From Victivallales bacterium (GTDB taxonomy: Bacteria > Verrucomicrobiota > Lentisphaeria > Oligosphaerales > Oligosphaeraceae): a DNA stretch of 64,000 nt. Both the position numbers and the translations under genes were made by a program. Each line of letters starts with the position of its first letter. The first letter of the stretch is position 1. The stretch covers positions 1-64,000 of the forward strand of contig JAFPYX010000034.1 in NCBI GenBank assembly GCA_017417585.1, given 5' to 3'. Under the pieces are notes generated by a model. That model saw nothing but the letters and a program-made list of their open reading frames with translations, did no database searches and was not told where the DNA came from. Shown one piece after another: positions 44,824 to 54,273 of the stretch.

Positions 44824-46341
44824 ATGCTCACACTTTGCATCCTCATGCTATCGGCGATGGCCGTTTTGGCCGCTTCCCCCAATCCTTTCGGGGCCAAAGC
44901 CACGGTCACTGCGGGGACAGAGGCCCTTGAAGTCCGCGTGGAACTCGCCGGACCGGCAAATGGCCATTTCAATGCGGGGCTCTTGCAGCTGGTTCTGCCA
45001 GAAGGCTACTCTGCCGAGGCAGTCGATTCCCCGACACCGGTTCCCGATGAACTCTTCGAGGACGGCGTCTATCTGCCGGGAACCATCTTGAACTATCGCG
45101 TTGTTCCCGCCACGCCCGTGCCTGAATTGGCATTGCGCTTCCAAGGCTGCGTGGACGAGATGTGCTATATGCCCCAGACCATCTTCCTTGGGGAGACATC
45201 AGGTTCCGCCTTCCTTGAACCGCAATCGCCGCAGCCGGAATCGCCAGCCTGGTATCAGGGCTTTGCCCGCGAGAAGGTCTGTTTCGGCTACACGAACGCG
45301 GAGGAGTTCACCGCATGGCTGGACGAGGCTTCGGGCGAGAATGCATCCCCGCCAAAGGAAAATCTCCTGGCCCGCGTGGCAAAACACCACGGCCTCTGGC
45401 TGGCCGCGCTGCTGGTCATCCCGCTGGGGCTGCTCCTGAACCTCACCCCATGTGTCCTTCCGATGATCCCAATCACGTTGGCAGTTCTAGGCGCCAGAAG
45501 TGCCGGGGCAGGGCGCGGGCGCGGCGTGGCTCTTGGGGCAACCTACGGCGGCGCCATGGCACTGGCGTATGGACTGGTCGGCGCGGTCTTTGTGAAAGTC
45601 GGCGGGCGCTTCGGGGGCATCAACGCGAGCCCGTGGTTCAATTGGGGAGTCGGAATCGTCTTTGTCTGTCTCGGATTGTCGATGTTTGACTTGTTTTTGC
45701 TGGACTTGACGCGTTTCCGCAAGGGTGCCACACGGCCAGGCGGCGGCTTTGGCACGGCAGCGTTCCTGGGGGCGATGTCCGCGTTGCTTGCTGGCGCCTG
45801 TGTCGCGCCGGTTCTCATCTGGGTGCTGCTTTTTTCAACGGAACTCTACAGCGGCGGCAATTCACTGGGGCTCTGGCTTCCTTTCCTGCTGGGAGTCGGC
45901 CTGGGGCTGCCCTGGCCTTTCCTTGGCGGCGGGTTGGGTTTCCTGCCGAGGCCGGGCGCCTGGATGGTTCGCGTGAAGCAGGCGTTCGGCGTGATGATCC
46001 TGCTTTTCGCATGTTACTATTTCTGGAATGGCATACAGCTGCTCCGCTCCTCCAAAGCCGCTCCGGAAGATGACGGCTACTGGCAGACGGATATCGCCGC
46101 CGCTGTTGCCGAATCACGGGAGCAGGGAAGGCCGCTCTTTATCGACTTCTGGGGAGTTACCTGCAAGGCATGCGACACGATGGACGCAACCACCCTCCAC
46201 AATTCACAGGTACGCCAACGCCTGGACCAGATGACGCGACTCAAAATCCAGGCAGATGATTTCGACGACCCCGAACTGGCGCCCGTCCTGCAGCATTTCA
46301 ACATCCCCGGACTGCCTGCGTATGTCATGCTGATTCCTTAG
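44824..46341 (+). CDS. dsbD: Thiol:disulfide interchange protein DsbD (short C-terminus)
   Basis: A 505-residue membrane protein passing electrons from cytoplasmic thioredoxin to periplasmic thiols. After a signal peptide (LCILMLSAMAVLAA) comes the DsbD-alpha domain with LRFQGCVDEMCYMPQ (cysteine pair). The CcdA-like membrane domain has NLTPCVLPMIPITLAVL and LLAGACVAPVLIW with its two transmembrane cysteines. The C-terminal thioredoxin-like domain has DFWGVTCKACDTMD (CKAC) and ends soon after the cis-proline segment NIPGLPAYVMLIP, about 25 residues earlier than most homologues, so the last strand and helix are missing. Whether that is natural variation or truncation is unclear. Start has GGAAGG upstream. 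Confidence 0.88.
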   Translation: MLTLCILMLSAMAVLAASPNPFGAKATVTAGTEALEVRVELAGPANGHFNAGLLQLVLPEGYSAEAVDSPTPVPDELFEDGVYLPGTILNYRVVPATPVPELALRFQGCVDEMCYMPQTIFLGETSGSAFLEPQSPQPESPAWYQGFAREKVCFGYTNAEEFTAWLDEASGENASPPKENLLARVAKHHGLWLAALLVIPLGLLLNLTPCVLPMIPITLAVLGARSAGAGRGRGVALGATYGGAMALAYGLVGAVFVKVGGRFGGINASPWFNWGVGIVFVCLGLSMFDLFLLDLTRFRKGATRPGGGFGTAAFLGAMSALLAGACVAPVLIWVLLFSTELYSGGNSLGLWLPFLLGVGLGLPWPFLGGGLGFLPRPGAWMVRVKQAFGVMILLFACYYFWNGIQLLRSSKAAPEDDGYWQTDIAAAVAESREQGRPLFIDFWGVTCKACDTMDATTLHNSQVRQRLDQMTRLKIQADDFDDPELAPVLQHFNIPGLPAYVMLIP

Positions 46342-46378
46342 GGAAATCCACTTTTTTCGACAAATTCCCCGTGGCGGT

Positions 46379-46406
46379 TTGAAATCCCAGTTTTGAAGGC
46401 TACATT
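46379..46406 (+). promoter_or_regulatory. Putative promoter of tRNA-His
   Basis: TTGAAA (46379-46384) and TACATT (46401-46406), 16 bp apart, end 17 bp before the tRNA. It lies in the 81-bp gap after dsbD, which shows nothing else. Confidence 0.5.
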
Positions 46407-46422
46407 ATGCGCACCTCCAAAT

Positions 46423-46500
46423 GGTGGCTGTAGTCCAGTTGATTAGAACGCCTGGTTGTGGCCCAGGAGGTCGTCGGTTTGAGTCCGATCAGCCACCCCA
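46423..46500 (+). tRNA. tRNA-His (GTG anticodon)
   Basis: A full cloverleaf: acceptor GTGGCTG/CAGCCAC, D-arm TAGTCCAGTTGATTAGAAC, anticodon stem CCTGG/CCAGG with loop TTGTGGC (anticodon GTG), and a T-arm with GGTTTGAGTCC. An extra 5' G at 46423 opposes C73, the G-1 identity element unique to tRNA-His. The 3' CCA is encoded (46498-46500). Confidence 0.97.
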
Positions 46501-46508
46501 TAATATTC

Positions 46509-46560
46509 GGCGCCCTGCGGAGTTTTTCTCCCCTCCTCTCCGCAGGGCGCCACCTTTTTT
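46509..46560 (+). terminator. Intrinsic terminator after tRNA-His
   Basis: A perfect 14-bp stem GGCGCCCTGCGGAG/CTCCGCAGGGCGCC with a 15-nt pyrimidine-rich loop, then ACC and six T. Bases 46561-46679 contain AT-rich leader sequence with a TATAAT at 46625-46630 as the likely -10 for the prepilin gene. Confidence 0.95.
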
Positions 46561-46624
46561 CAAAATTTATATTATTTCTAGGCGAATTTTGAGGCGAATG
46601 CTTTTTTTCTCCCGATTTTTAGCC

Positions 46625-46630
46625 TATAAT
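46625..46630 (+). promoter_or_regulatory. Putative -10 (TATAAT) of the prepilin pair
   Basis: A consensus TATAAT 50 bp upstream of the first prepilin ATG. No good -35 is seen 17 bp upstream. A small ACTCAA/TTGAGT inverted repeat follows immediately (46634-46649). Confidence 0.4.
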
Positions 46631-46679
46631 TATACTCAAACTATTGAGTCATTCCACTAAAAAAGCTTTTTTTGCAACC

Positions 46680-47414
46680 ATGAAAAAGTCCTTCACTCTG
46701 ATAGAACTCCTTGTCGTCATCGCCATCATCGCGATTCTTGCTTCCATGCTTCTGCCGGCGCTCTCCAAGGCGCGCGAGAAAGCGAAGTCTGTCTCTTGCG
46801 TCAGCAACCTCAAGAACATCGGGCTGTATGCGCTGATATACGTGGACGAGAACGCCGACTACTTCCCGGCAACTCATATCCGTCAGGACGGGCCGACCGG
46901 ATGGGATTACTACGTCGCGGAATACTTCATTCAGAAAGAGAACGTCGCCTGGAAGATGTTCAAATGCCCGTCCGACCATCGCAAGCCGGAGATGAACTAC
47001 GGCGCGGAACCTGGCTGGAACCAGGCCACCCGCACGTCCTACGCGCACGTTTACGACATCTACGGCTGGTCCTATGACCATGCTTCGCAGCAACCGCGAA
47101 CTCACGCGACCATCGCCAGCCATTTCAACTGCGGCGAGCGCCCGGTCATCTTCGGAGATGGTCCGGAGATACCTTCCAAGACCGTTGACTGGGACTGCAC
47201 CTGGGCGGCGCAAGCACTTCGCCCGACCTTCCGTTCACATGACGAGAATTCGTATTATGCTCTTCAGGACCGCCATGCCGGCAAGTGCAACGGGGTTACC
47301 TTCGATGGCAGCGTGGCCTCTTTTACCAATAGTGAGATCACGAATTATGACTTCTGCAAGTATCTCCGCCCCGTCCAGAGTGGCGACGGCACTTGGTGGC
47401 CCTGCAGAAACTAA
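46680..47414 (+). CDS. Prepilin-type (type II secretion/pseudopilin-like) secreted protein 1
   Basis: A 244-residue protein starting [13 protein letters not shown], a type IV prepilin leader with peptidase cleavage after a non-canonical serine (S-FTLIE instead of G-FTLIE) and a glutamate at mature position 5. The hydrophobic helix runs to [19 protein letters not shown]. The C-terminal domain ([38 protein letters not shown]) is of the kind found in the very large prepilin-like families of Lentisphaerota and Planctomycetota (DUF1559-like). Cysteine pairs suggest an extracellular disulfide-stabilised domain. It stands 16 bp before a paralogue. Function is unknown; filament, secretion or glycan-attachment roles have been guessed. 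Confidence 0.88.
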   Translation: MKKSFTLIELLVVIAIIAILASMLLPALSKAREKAKSVSCVSNLKNIGLYALIYVDENADYFPATHIRQDGPTGWDYYVAEYFIQKENVAWKMFKCPSDHRKPEMNYGAEPGWNQATRTSYAHVYDIYGWSYDHASQQPRTHATIASHFNCGERPVIFGDGPEIPSKTVDWDCTWAAQALRPTFRSHDENSYYALQDRHAGKCNGVTFDGSVASFTNSEITNYDFCKYLRPVQSGDGTWWPCRN

Positions 47415-47430
47415 TTTCCTTTTCCCAACT

Positions 47431-48231
47431 ATGAAAAAGTCCTTTACTCTGATTGAACTCCTGGTCGTCATTGCGATCATCGCGATTCTCGCCTCCATGC
47501 TCCTGCCCGCACTCTCCAAGGCGCGTGAGAAGGCGAAGTCCATCTCCTGCGTTAACAACCTCAAGCAGCATGGGTTGCAGATGATAATGTACGCCGATGA
47601 CTACGACGACTACGCACCTGCGTTCTACATCCGTGTGACCAATTCCGCCAATACCGGCTGGGATGACTGGCAGTGGAACTACTGGTTTATCCTGAAGCAG
47701 GATCTGGCCCTGAAGGTTTTCAGCTGCCCCTCCGACCGCCGTGCAGAACGAATGAAGGATAAAACGTGGGCTGGTCTGAAGAATCCGGGCTATACCTTCA
47801 ACTACTCGACCTATGGCTACCGGAACAACATGCTGAACTGGGACGGTTCGGCAAATTCCGACGCCCATACCAACCAGCCGCAGCGCCTCTCCTTCATCCA
47901 GAGCCTCTGCAGCAACGGCGAACGCCCCATCTATGTGATGTGCAGCCCGGACGAAATCTGCACCGGCGGCAATGCCAGCTGGGACAGCATGGAGATCTTC
48001 CAGGGGTGGAATGCGACCTTCCATCGCATCCATCCTGAGCAAACCTACGCGATCGGTGACCGTCACATGGGCAAAGGCAACGCCGTGGTGCTGGATGGTG
48101 GCGTGGTTACCATCGACCAGGGCGAGGTCGAGCTGAACTGGAACACTCACAAATCCCGCTACTTCCGCCCATTCAAGCACGCGACCAGCAGTTATGGCAT
48201 GGATGGCTGGATTGGCCGTAGCGGATACTAA
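47431..48231 (+). CDS. Prepilin-type secreted protein 2
   Basis: A 266-residue paralogue of the preceding gene. The first 36 residues are identical in protein sequence, although the DNA differs at many synonymous positions, and the body shares the layout [34 protein letters not shown] while diverging elsewhere. The leader is again [13 protein letters not shown] with serine before the cleavage site. It is probably cotranscribed with prepilin 1 (16-bp gap) and followed by a terminator. The pattern suggests selection to keep the export/assembly helix constant while the exposed domain varies. Confidence 0.88.
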   Translation: MKKSFTLIELLVVIAIIAILASMLLPALSKAREKAKSISCVNNLKQHGLQMIMYADDYDDYAPAFYIRVTNSANTGWDDWQWNYWFILKQDLALKVFSCPSDRRAERMKDKTWAGLKNPGYTFNYSTYGYRNNMLNWDGSANSDAHTNQPQRLSFIQSLCSNGERPIYVMCSPDEICTGGNASWDSMEIFQGWNATFHRIHPEQTYAIGDRHMGKGNAVVLDGGVVTIDQGEVELNWNTHKSRYFRPFKHATSSYGMDGWIGRSGY

Positions 48232-48260
48232 TCAGTGCCTTGACATTTGAGTCCTCTCTC

Positions 48261-48297
48261 CGGCTGTGCGGTGAACTTTTGCCACACAGCCGTTTTT
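48261..48297 (+). terminator. Intrinsic terminator after the prepilin pair
   Basis: Stem CGGCTGTG/CACAGCCG (48261-48268 and 48285-48292) followed by five T, 29 bp after the second prepilin stop. Confidence 0.88.
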
Positions 48298-48328
48298 CGC
48301 TTTATGGCGGCAGGGATGGAATGAAATA

Positions 48329-48341
48329 GGATTTATATTGA
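48329..48341 (+). promoter_or_regulatory. Shared GGATTTATATTGA motif (second copy)
   Basis: Identical to the 13-mer at 24528-24540. It lies 63 bp before the ATG of the DUF4091 protein gene. Both downstream genes encode secreted carbohydrate-active proteins. Confidence 0.4.
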
Positions 48342-48404
48342 GGCAATTGCAGGCTGTCGAGTGATGTCCGTGTGAAATTTGTCCTGTCAACTGGTAGTTA
48401 GCCG

Positions 48405-51400
48405 ATGAAAAGTCCCCTGTTGTTGTTTTGGGTGTCTGCTGTTTCGCTGTTTGCCTGGTCGCCGCTGGTGACGGTGCCTGAAAATCCCGAAGGGCAGGGC
48501 GCTTTCCTGGGGAATTTTGTGGCGGTGGACGGCGAGCAGCTGCCCGAGGCCGCCACGCGCGTGTGGGTCTCCCGCACCGCCGAGGCGCTGAAGTTCCACA
48601 TCGAGTGCCAGGAGCCGCTGATGCCGCAGACCTTCGCCAATGTCACGGCGCACGATGGCGCGGTGTGGAACGACGACTGCGTGGAGGTTTTCCTGCAACC
48701 AGCTGGCTGGAAAGATTATGCGCATTTCATTGTCAATTCGCTTGGCACGAAGTATGACGAAATGGGGCGTGGCGGACGCGACTGGAATCCCGAATGGACC
48801 GCCAAGGCCGAACGCAAGGTCTATGACTGGAATGTGGACATCGAAATTCCCTATGCCAGCCTGGATGTCACGCCCGCCGAAGGCGATGTCTGGAAATTCA
48901 ACGTCTGCCGATGCCGCAAGGCGGTCCCGGAACTCTCCAGTTGGTCGCCCAGTCCCTCGCGCTCCTTCCACGACCAGGCGGCATTTGGCGAAATGGCTTT
49001 CATAATAACATCATATCCTATTAATATTCAAAAAGATAATAGCAATTTTATTTGGGAGCTAAGGGCTGGCGCTTCCACTCCCGAAGGCATTGAGACCGAG
49101 ACCATTCCGCTGGCCAGCGGAAATGTCGTGCAGCACTTTGACTATCATGAAGATGGTCAGGTCATCTATTCGGCGTTGCGGCTGATTCGCACCAGCCAGG
49201 TGGCGAACATCCTGTCGCCGGTGAAGGAGTTTCTGGACACCTCGACCTCGGCGGAACTTCTGCGGCAAGAACGCGCGGCTTTGCTGGCGCTCTCGGAGGA
49301 TGCCACGCCCGAGGCGTGCGCCATTCTGGAGCGGAACGCGCGGGATTTGCTGAAACGCGTGGAGCATTTGCGCAGTATGGAGGAGTTCGCACGGCAGGGG
49401 CACCACGCCGCCGAGTTGCTTTACGGCGTGGAGAGTTCGCTGGTCAAGGTGATGCCCGGCGAACTCTTCCGCGGGCAAATTGGTGGGGAAATCCATTTGG
49501 ATGCCGCGCGGCGCGAAATGGATGCCGCGCAGGTGGTCCTCTTCGCGGGCGACTCGCCGCTGATCCAGACCGAGGCGGCTTTCGCCGAGCCGTTGAAGCG
49601 TGAGGACGGCACGGAGTTGCCGCTGGAAGCCCTGCGCATTCGCCGCGTGGCGTTGGTCAAGACCTGCCAGCCGGACTATCCCGCGCCGTTGAAGGGCAAC
49701 ATTCCGGATCCGCTGGTGCCGGCCACGCCATTCGATGTCGCCGCCAATGGCTTCGAGACTCTTTGGGTGGATGTACGCGTTCCCGCCGACGCCCAACCTG
49801 GCGTCTATCGTGGCAGACTGGTCCTCAAGGCGCGGAACACCGACGCCACGGCGGTTCCTGTGGAGCTCCGCGTGCGCAACTTTACCATCCCGGAGCGTTC
49901 CAGCATCGTGAGCGCCTTCGGGACGCGCTTCAATCCCGGACGCTTCAACTACGACCGCGAGGCATATCTCGAGAACTACCTCGAGCACCGCATCACGCCA
50001 TATTTCTACGCACGGAATCCCAAGCTCGTGCGGAAACCCGCGATGGACTGGAGTGATGTGGATAATGGCACGATGCTGAAAGTCGCCTGGCAGAACAACG
50101 AGGCCATGAGTGCTATGCCTGCGCTGGTGAAAATCACCATGCTCGATGGAACCGTCCATACTCTGCTGATGAAGCCCATGCCAAGCAAGGGGGGCGGATT
50201 TCAGGTGGCGGCGTGCCCCATTCCTTTGGAGGCACGCGGGCCAGTCTGGTCCGTGACGGCGATATTGCCGCAAAGACTCCTCGGCATGATCTCCGTGGCT
50301 TTAATGTATCCTGACAGGGAGACCATACCTCAAGGCGTCATGCATCTCGATGAGTATCTGGAACATTGCAAGGCGGTCGAGCTCATTCCGCTGACGGAGG
50401 CCCATGCCAAGGTCAAGGGGGAGTGGATTGACCAATGGCCCAGCGTCACCATCGAGGCCTGGGAGCGTCCCGATCTTCCTGCCGAAGTGGACTGGACGGA
50501 GTTCGACGCGGACATGGAACACGCCTTCGCCAAGGGCATCACTTCGCATTGGCTGCCCGTCCATGCCTTCCGGGACAAGTCGCTGGCCGCAAGCCTGTTG
50601 TCTCCGCATCTGGCGGAGAAGGGCTGGACGAAGTATTTCTATACCTATTTGTACGACGAGCCGGAGCCCAAGGACTACCCCGTCGTGAACCAGGGGCTTG
50701 GCGATATCAAGCGCGTGGAGCCGCACGACCTCCAGAACATGATGACCGCACGCGCCTTCCCCGACGAACTGAGTTTCGTGGACATCTGGTGCCCCGAACT
50801 TTACACCTACAATCCAGAGACCTCTGCCGAACAGCAGAAGCTGAACCGTGCGGTGTGGTGGTATGTCGCCTTCAGCACCCGCCATCCCTATCCGAATGTC
50901 TGGGTGGACTATCCTGCGCTGGACTGCCGCGTGTGGCCGTGGATGAGCTGGAAGCACGACCTCGACGGGATGCTATACTGGTCGGCGGTCTATTGGGATC
51001 GCGAGGACCCCTGGCGTACCGCCGAACTCTTCCCGCACGCCAATGGCGACGGTTCTCTGCTCTATCCCGACCAGAGCGGAGCACCCATCGACTCCCTTCG
51101 CTGGGAATGTCTGCGGGACGGCATGGAGGACTACGAGGTCTTCTGCCTTCTGGAGGCCGCACTGCGTGAACTGGGCGACCGCGAACCGGAGCTTTCCGCG
51201 AAAATCCAAGAACTGTTGGCGATTTCTCCGGAGGTGCTGGTCAGCTACAAGCAGTACAACCCCGACCCCAAGGCGCTCTTGGCGGCGCGTCGCGAGATGT
51301 CCGATACGCTGGAGCAGGCCGTAGCGGTGCTGGGGCACGAACCGGTCATCGAAGGGCGTCCGCGCTACCGCACGGGACGAAGCCGCCAGGAGGTGGTCGA

Positions 51401-52175
51401 AGGGCTTCTGCGCGAGTCAATTGCACAGATGAAACGCACGAAGGCCGCCAGCGACAAATTGAAGGCACGCATGTCGAATCGGATACTCTCGCCTGCGGTT
51501 GACAAGGAGGGTCTGCGGCTTTTCTACGATTTCAACGAAGACCTCCCGTATGTGCGGGACCGTTCCATGTATTTTCATGTTCAGGACACCACGGGTGTGG
51601 GAATCACCCGCACAGCTGACGGCGAGGGACACTCCAAACGCGGGATTCGCATCGGCAAGAAGCCGTTGAAGTTGCCTGGCGGCAGTGACATCCTGGGGGC
51701 GCAGCCCGCTGCTGGAACCATCGCCTTCTGGGTGAAGCCGGAGTTCGAACCCAAGGACTACCAGAGCCGTGAACAGTATCTCTGCCTCTGCTATCTGATG
51801 GAGACCGACGGCAACGGCCTCCCCGACGGCTACGATGAAATCGGCATCTACCTGACTGCAGGGCGGCTGTGCCTGCGCCTCGGCGGCTACAGCCCGCAGA
51901 CGGTCTTTGCGGGAAGTGCCGAGTCACCCTTCCGCAAGGGCGAATGGACGCATGTTGCCATGACCTGGCAGCCCGGCGAGCGAATCCTCTACGTCGATGG
52001 CAAGCCGGTGCTGAAAAACGACAAAGAGTACGCTCCTCCCAAACTGGACGGTTTCCCTGGCAACCTCGGCAACCACCCGCCGACCGGGCGCTTCGCTGCA
52101 CCGGGCATCTACGACGACCTCTACATCTTCGACCGCGCATTGTCGGACGACGAAATTCAACAATTTTTACAATAA
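48405..52175 (+). CDS. Giant secreted DUF4091/GH123-like protein with CBM9-like and LamG-like domains
   Basis: A 1256-residue protein with a signal peptide (LLLFWVSAVSLFAWS). Residues of about 20-205 resemble a CBM9/DOMON carbohydrate-binding domain (LKFHIECQEPL, DDCVEVFLQP, WNVDIEIPYASL). Residues of about 430-530 form a beta-sandwich (VAANGFETLWVDVRVPADAQPG), and a TIM barrel follows with FYTYLYDEPEPKDYP (D751-E752), the Asp-Glu pair of GH123/DUF4091 hydrolases. LRWECLRDGMEDYEVFCLLE is the DUF4091 C-terminal signature. Residues of about 1065-1256 form a LamG/concanavalin-like domain (GTIAFWVKPEFEP, GEWTHVAMTWQPGERILYVDGKP, IYDDLYIFDRALSDDEI, quoted in parts). GH123 enzymes act on N-acetylgalactosaminides, but the substrate here is unproven. 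Confidence 0.85.
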   Translation: MKSPLLLFWVSAVSLFAWSPLVTVPENPEGQGAFLGNFVAVDGEQLPEAATRVWVSRTAEALKFHIECQEPLMPQTFANVTAHDGAVWNDDCVEVFLQPAGWKDYAHFIVNSLGTKYDEMGRGGRDWNPEWTAKAERKVYDWNVDIEIPYASLDVTPAEGDVWKFNVCRCRKAVPELSSWSPSPSRSFHDQAAFGEMAFIITSYPINIQKDNSNFIWELRAGASTPEGIETETIPLASGNVVQHFDYHEDGQVIYSALRLIRTSQVANILSPVKEFLDTSTSAELLRQERAALLALSEDATPEACAILERNARDLLKRVEHLRSMEEFARQGHHAAELLYGVESSLVKVMPGELFRGQIGGEIHLDAARREMDAAQVVLFAGDSPLIQTEAAFAEPLKREDGTELPLEALRIRRVALVKTCQPDYPAPLKGNIPDPLVPATPFDVAANGFETLWVDVRVPADAQPGVYRGRLVLKARNTDATAVPVELRVRNFTIPERSSIVSAFGTRFNPGRFNYDREAYLENYLEHRITPYFYARNPKLVRKPAMDWSDVDNGTMLKVAWQNNEAMSAMPALVKITMLDGTVHTLLMKPMPSKGGGFQVAACPIPLEARGPVWSVTAILPQRLLGMISVALMYPDRETIPQGVMHLDEYLEHCKAVELIPLTEAHAKVKGEWIDQWPSVTIEAWERPDLPAEVDWTEFDADMEHAFAKGITSHWLPVHAFRDKSLAASLLSPHLAEKGWTKYFYTYLYDEPEPKDYPVVNQGLGDIKRVEPHDLQNMMTARAFPDELSFVDIWCPELYTYNPETSAEQQKLNRAVWWYVAFSTRHPYPNVWVDYPALDCRVWPWMSWKHDLDGMLYWSAVYWDREDPWRTAELFPHANGDGSLLYPDQSGAPIDSLRWECLRDGMEDYEVFCLLEAALRELGDREPELSAKIQELLAISPEVLVSYKQYNPDPKALLAARREMSDTLEQAVAVLGHEPVIEGRPRYRTGRSRQEVVEGLLRESIAQMKRTKAASDKLKARMSNRILSPAVDKEGLRLFYDFNEDLPYVRDRSMYFHVQDTTGVGITRTADGEGHSKRGIRIGKKPLKLPGGSDILGAQPAAGTIAFWVKPEFEPKDYQSREQYLCLCYLMETDGNGLPDGYDEIGIYLTAGRLCLRLGGYSPQTVFAGSAESPFRKGEWTHVAMTWQPGERILYVDGKPVLKNDKEYAPPKLDGFPGNLGNHPPTGRFAAPGIYDDLYIFDRALSDDEIQQFLQ

Positions 52176-52193
52176 GCAGATTCTTAGGTTGTT

Positions 52194-54241
52194 ATGAGTG
52201 TTAACAAAGGCAAGAACATCGCGATCGGCTGCGGCGGCGCATTGGTGTGCTGTGCCATCGCGGTGATGTTGCTGAACTCCGACCAGAGTTCCTCGGTAAT
52301 TGCCTACGGCATCGTCATGTCCATCTTTGCACTGGTGGCTCGCGGGATTTTCACCGACTTCTTCAAGGACTATGGCTGGTATGTGTGGGGCGGAATCGCT
52401 GCATTGGCGCTCTTGCTGGGAATCGTGAAACCCTTGAGCACCTCGTCGGACAAGCCTAACGCGGATATTGTCGAGCAGACCGGGGAGACGGCGAACGACA
52501 AGCCGACCGAGCAGACCAAGATAGCGGAGGCAAAGGCCGAAAAGGGGGCCATGACTGCCGAGACGGAGACACCGCGCCCGACGGTCGAGGAGGCGCTTGC
52601 CGAACTGGACGCACTGGTGGGGCTGACTTCCGTGAAGGAAGAAGTCCGCAAAATGGCGAGCCTGATGCAGGTGGCGCAGCAGCGTGCGGAGGCCGGTCTG
52701 AAGGTCGCCAATGTCTCCTACCATTGCGTATTCACAGGCAATCCGGGCACCGGCAAGACCACCGTTGCCCGTATCATGGCAAAGATCTTCAACGCGCTGG
52801 GCATTCTGGAGAAGGGGCATCTGGTCGAGACCGATGCGAGTGGGCTGTTGGGTAGCCATGTCGGCGAGACTGCCGAGAAGACCAACAAGCTCGTGGACTC
52901 CGCGCTCGGTGGAGTGCTTTTCATCGACGAGGCGTATATGCTCGCCGATAGCGGCTACGGCAAAGAGGCCATCGCCACATTGCTCAAGCGCATGGAGGAC
53001 GACCGCGACCACCTGGTGGTCATCCTGGCGGGCTACACCAATGAGATGCGCGAGATGCTGGAACTCACCCCGGCGTCAAGTCCCGCATCAACCGCTACAT
53101 CGAGTTTCCCGACTATACCAATGAGGAACTCTGCGCGATTTTTCGGATGCAGGCGAAGAAGAACCAGTACACCCTCTCACCGGAATTGGAGGAGCAACTG
53201 GACAAGGCGATGGCGAAGTGGACACGCCATCGGGACAAGCAGTTCGGCAATGCGCGCTTTGTGCGCAATCTCTTTGAGAAGGCGGTTGAGCAACAGGCAC
53301 TACGCTTGGCGGAGATGACCAACATCACTGCCGAGCAACTCGCCATGCTGGAGCCGCAGGACCTCGGCATCGGCGTGGACGACAGTGCGAACCGCCCCTC
53401 GCTGGAGGAGGCGCTCGCCGAGCTGGACCAGCTGATTGGATTGACGGAGGTCAAGGCCGAGGTCCACAAGCTGGCGGACTTCTGCAAGATCGCACAGGAG
53501 CGCGAGGAGGCGGGGCTGAAGGTCGCCGAACTCTCCTACCACTGCGTCTTCGTCGGCAATCCGGGCACCGGAAAGACCACGGTCGCCCGCAGCATCGCGA
53601 AGGTCTATCACGCGCTGGGCATCCTCAAGAAGGGGCACCTGGTGGAGACCGACCGTTCCGGGCTGGTCGCCGAATATGTCGGCCAGACTGCCATCAAGAC
53701 CAACAAGCTCATCGACGAGGCGCTCGACGGCGTACTTTTCATCGACGAGGCGTACACGCTCGTCAACGGGAGTCAGAACGACTACGGTCACGAGGCTATC
53801 GCCACGTTACTCAAACGCATGGAGGACGACCGTGCGCGGCTCGTGGTCATTCTCGCCGGATATCCCGACGACATGAAGCGCTTCCTGGATTCCAACCCCG
53901 GACTGACTTCGCGCTTCAGCCGCGTGATCCACTTCCCCGACTACACGGCGGACGAACTGGCGGATCTCTTCCGCTTCTACGCGAAACGCAACCACTACGA
54001 GCTATCCCCCGAGGTCGAAAAGTGGCTCAACAACGCCATGGCGAACTCGACCAAGAACCGCGACCGCAACTTCGGCAACGGCAGATGGGTGCGCAACCTC
54101 TTCGAAAAGGCGCTCGAACGTCAGGCCATCCGTCTCGCCGAGACCACCGGACACACCGAGCAGGAACTGCGCACTCTTGAGCTTTCGGATGTGGGAATCA
54201 CGATATCCCTGCCGCAAACGACGAAGAAATCAAAGGAATAA
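52194..54241 (+). pseudogene. Twin-AAA+ (CbbX/SpoVK-type) membrane ATPase with one-base frameshift
   Basis: The N-terminus has two membrane segments (IGCGGALVCCAIAVMLL, WYVWGGIAALALLLG) and an acidic linker. AAA module 1: VEEALAELDALVGLTSVKEE, Walker A GNPGTGKTT, Walker B VLFIDEAY. AAA module 2 repeats it (LEEALAELDQLIGLTEVKAE, GNPGTGKTT, FIDEAYTLV). At 53067-53071 the frame shifts: module 2 reads SNPGLTSRFSR, whereas module 1 needs an AAC codon but shows ACCCCGG, one base short. After the shift, PGVKSRINRYIEFPDYTNEEL continues in the other frame into ATG 53147. As written, the products are a 374-residue N-terminal chain with an aberrant tail and a 364-residue chain from 53147. Sequencing error, decay or frameshifting are all possible. 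Confidence 0.82.
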
Positions 54242-54273
54242 GTTTGGATTCAAGAACTCGCGGAATGCCGAGT

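Noticed and set aside
46423..46560. tRNA-His as an integration site of an island
   Set aside because: The tRNA is followed at once by its terminator and a prepilin pair; no integrase or repeated tRNA 3' end is seen downstream.
53060..53150. Two separate AAA genes instead of one frameshifted gene
   Set aside because: The second frame continues upstream of its ATG with residues that complete the AAA fold of the first module, so a single ancestral reading frame is the simpler view.
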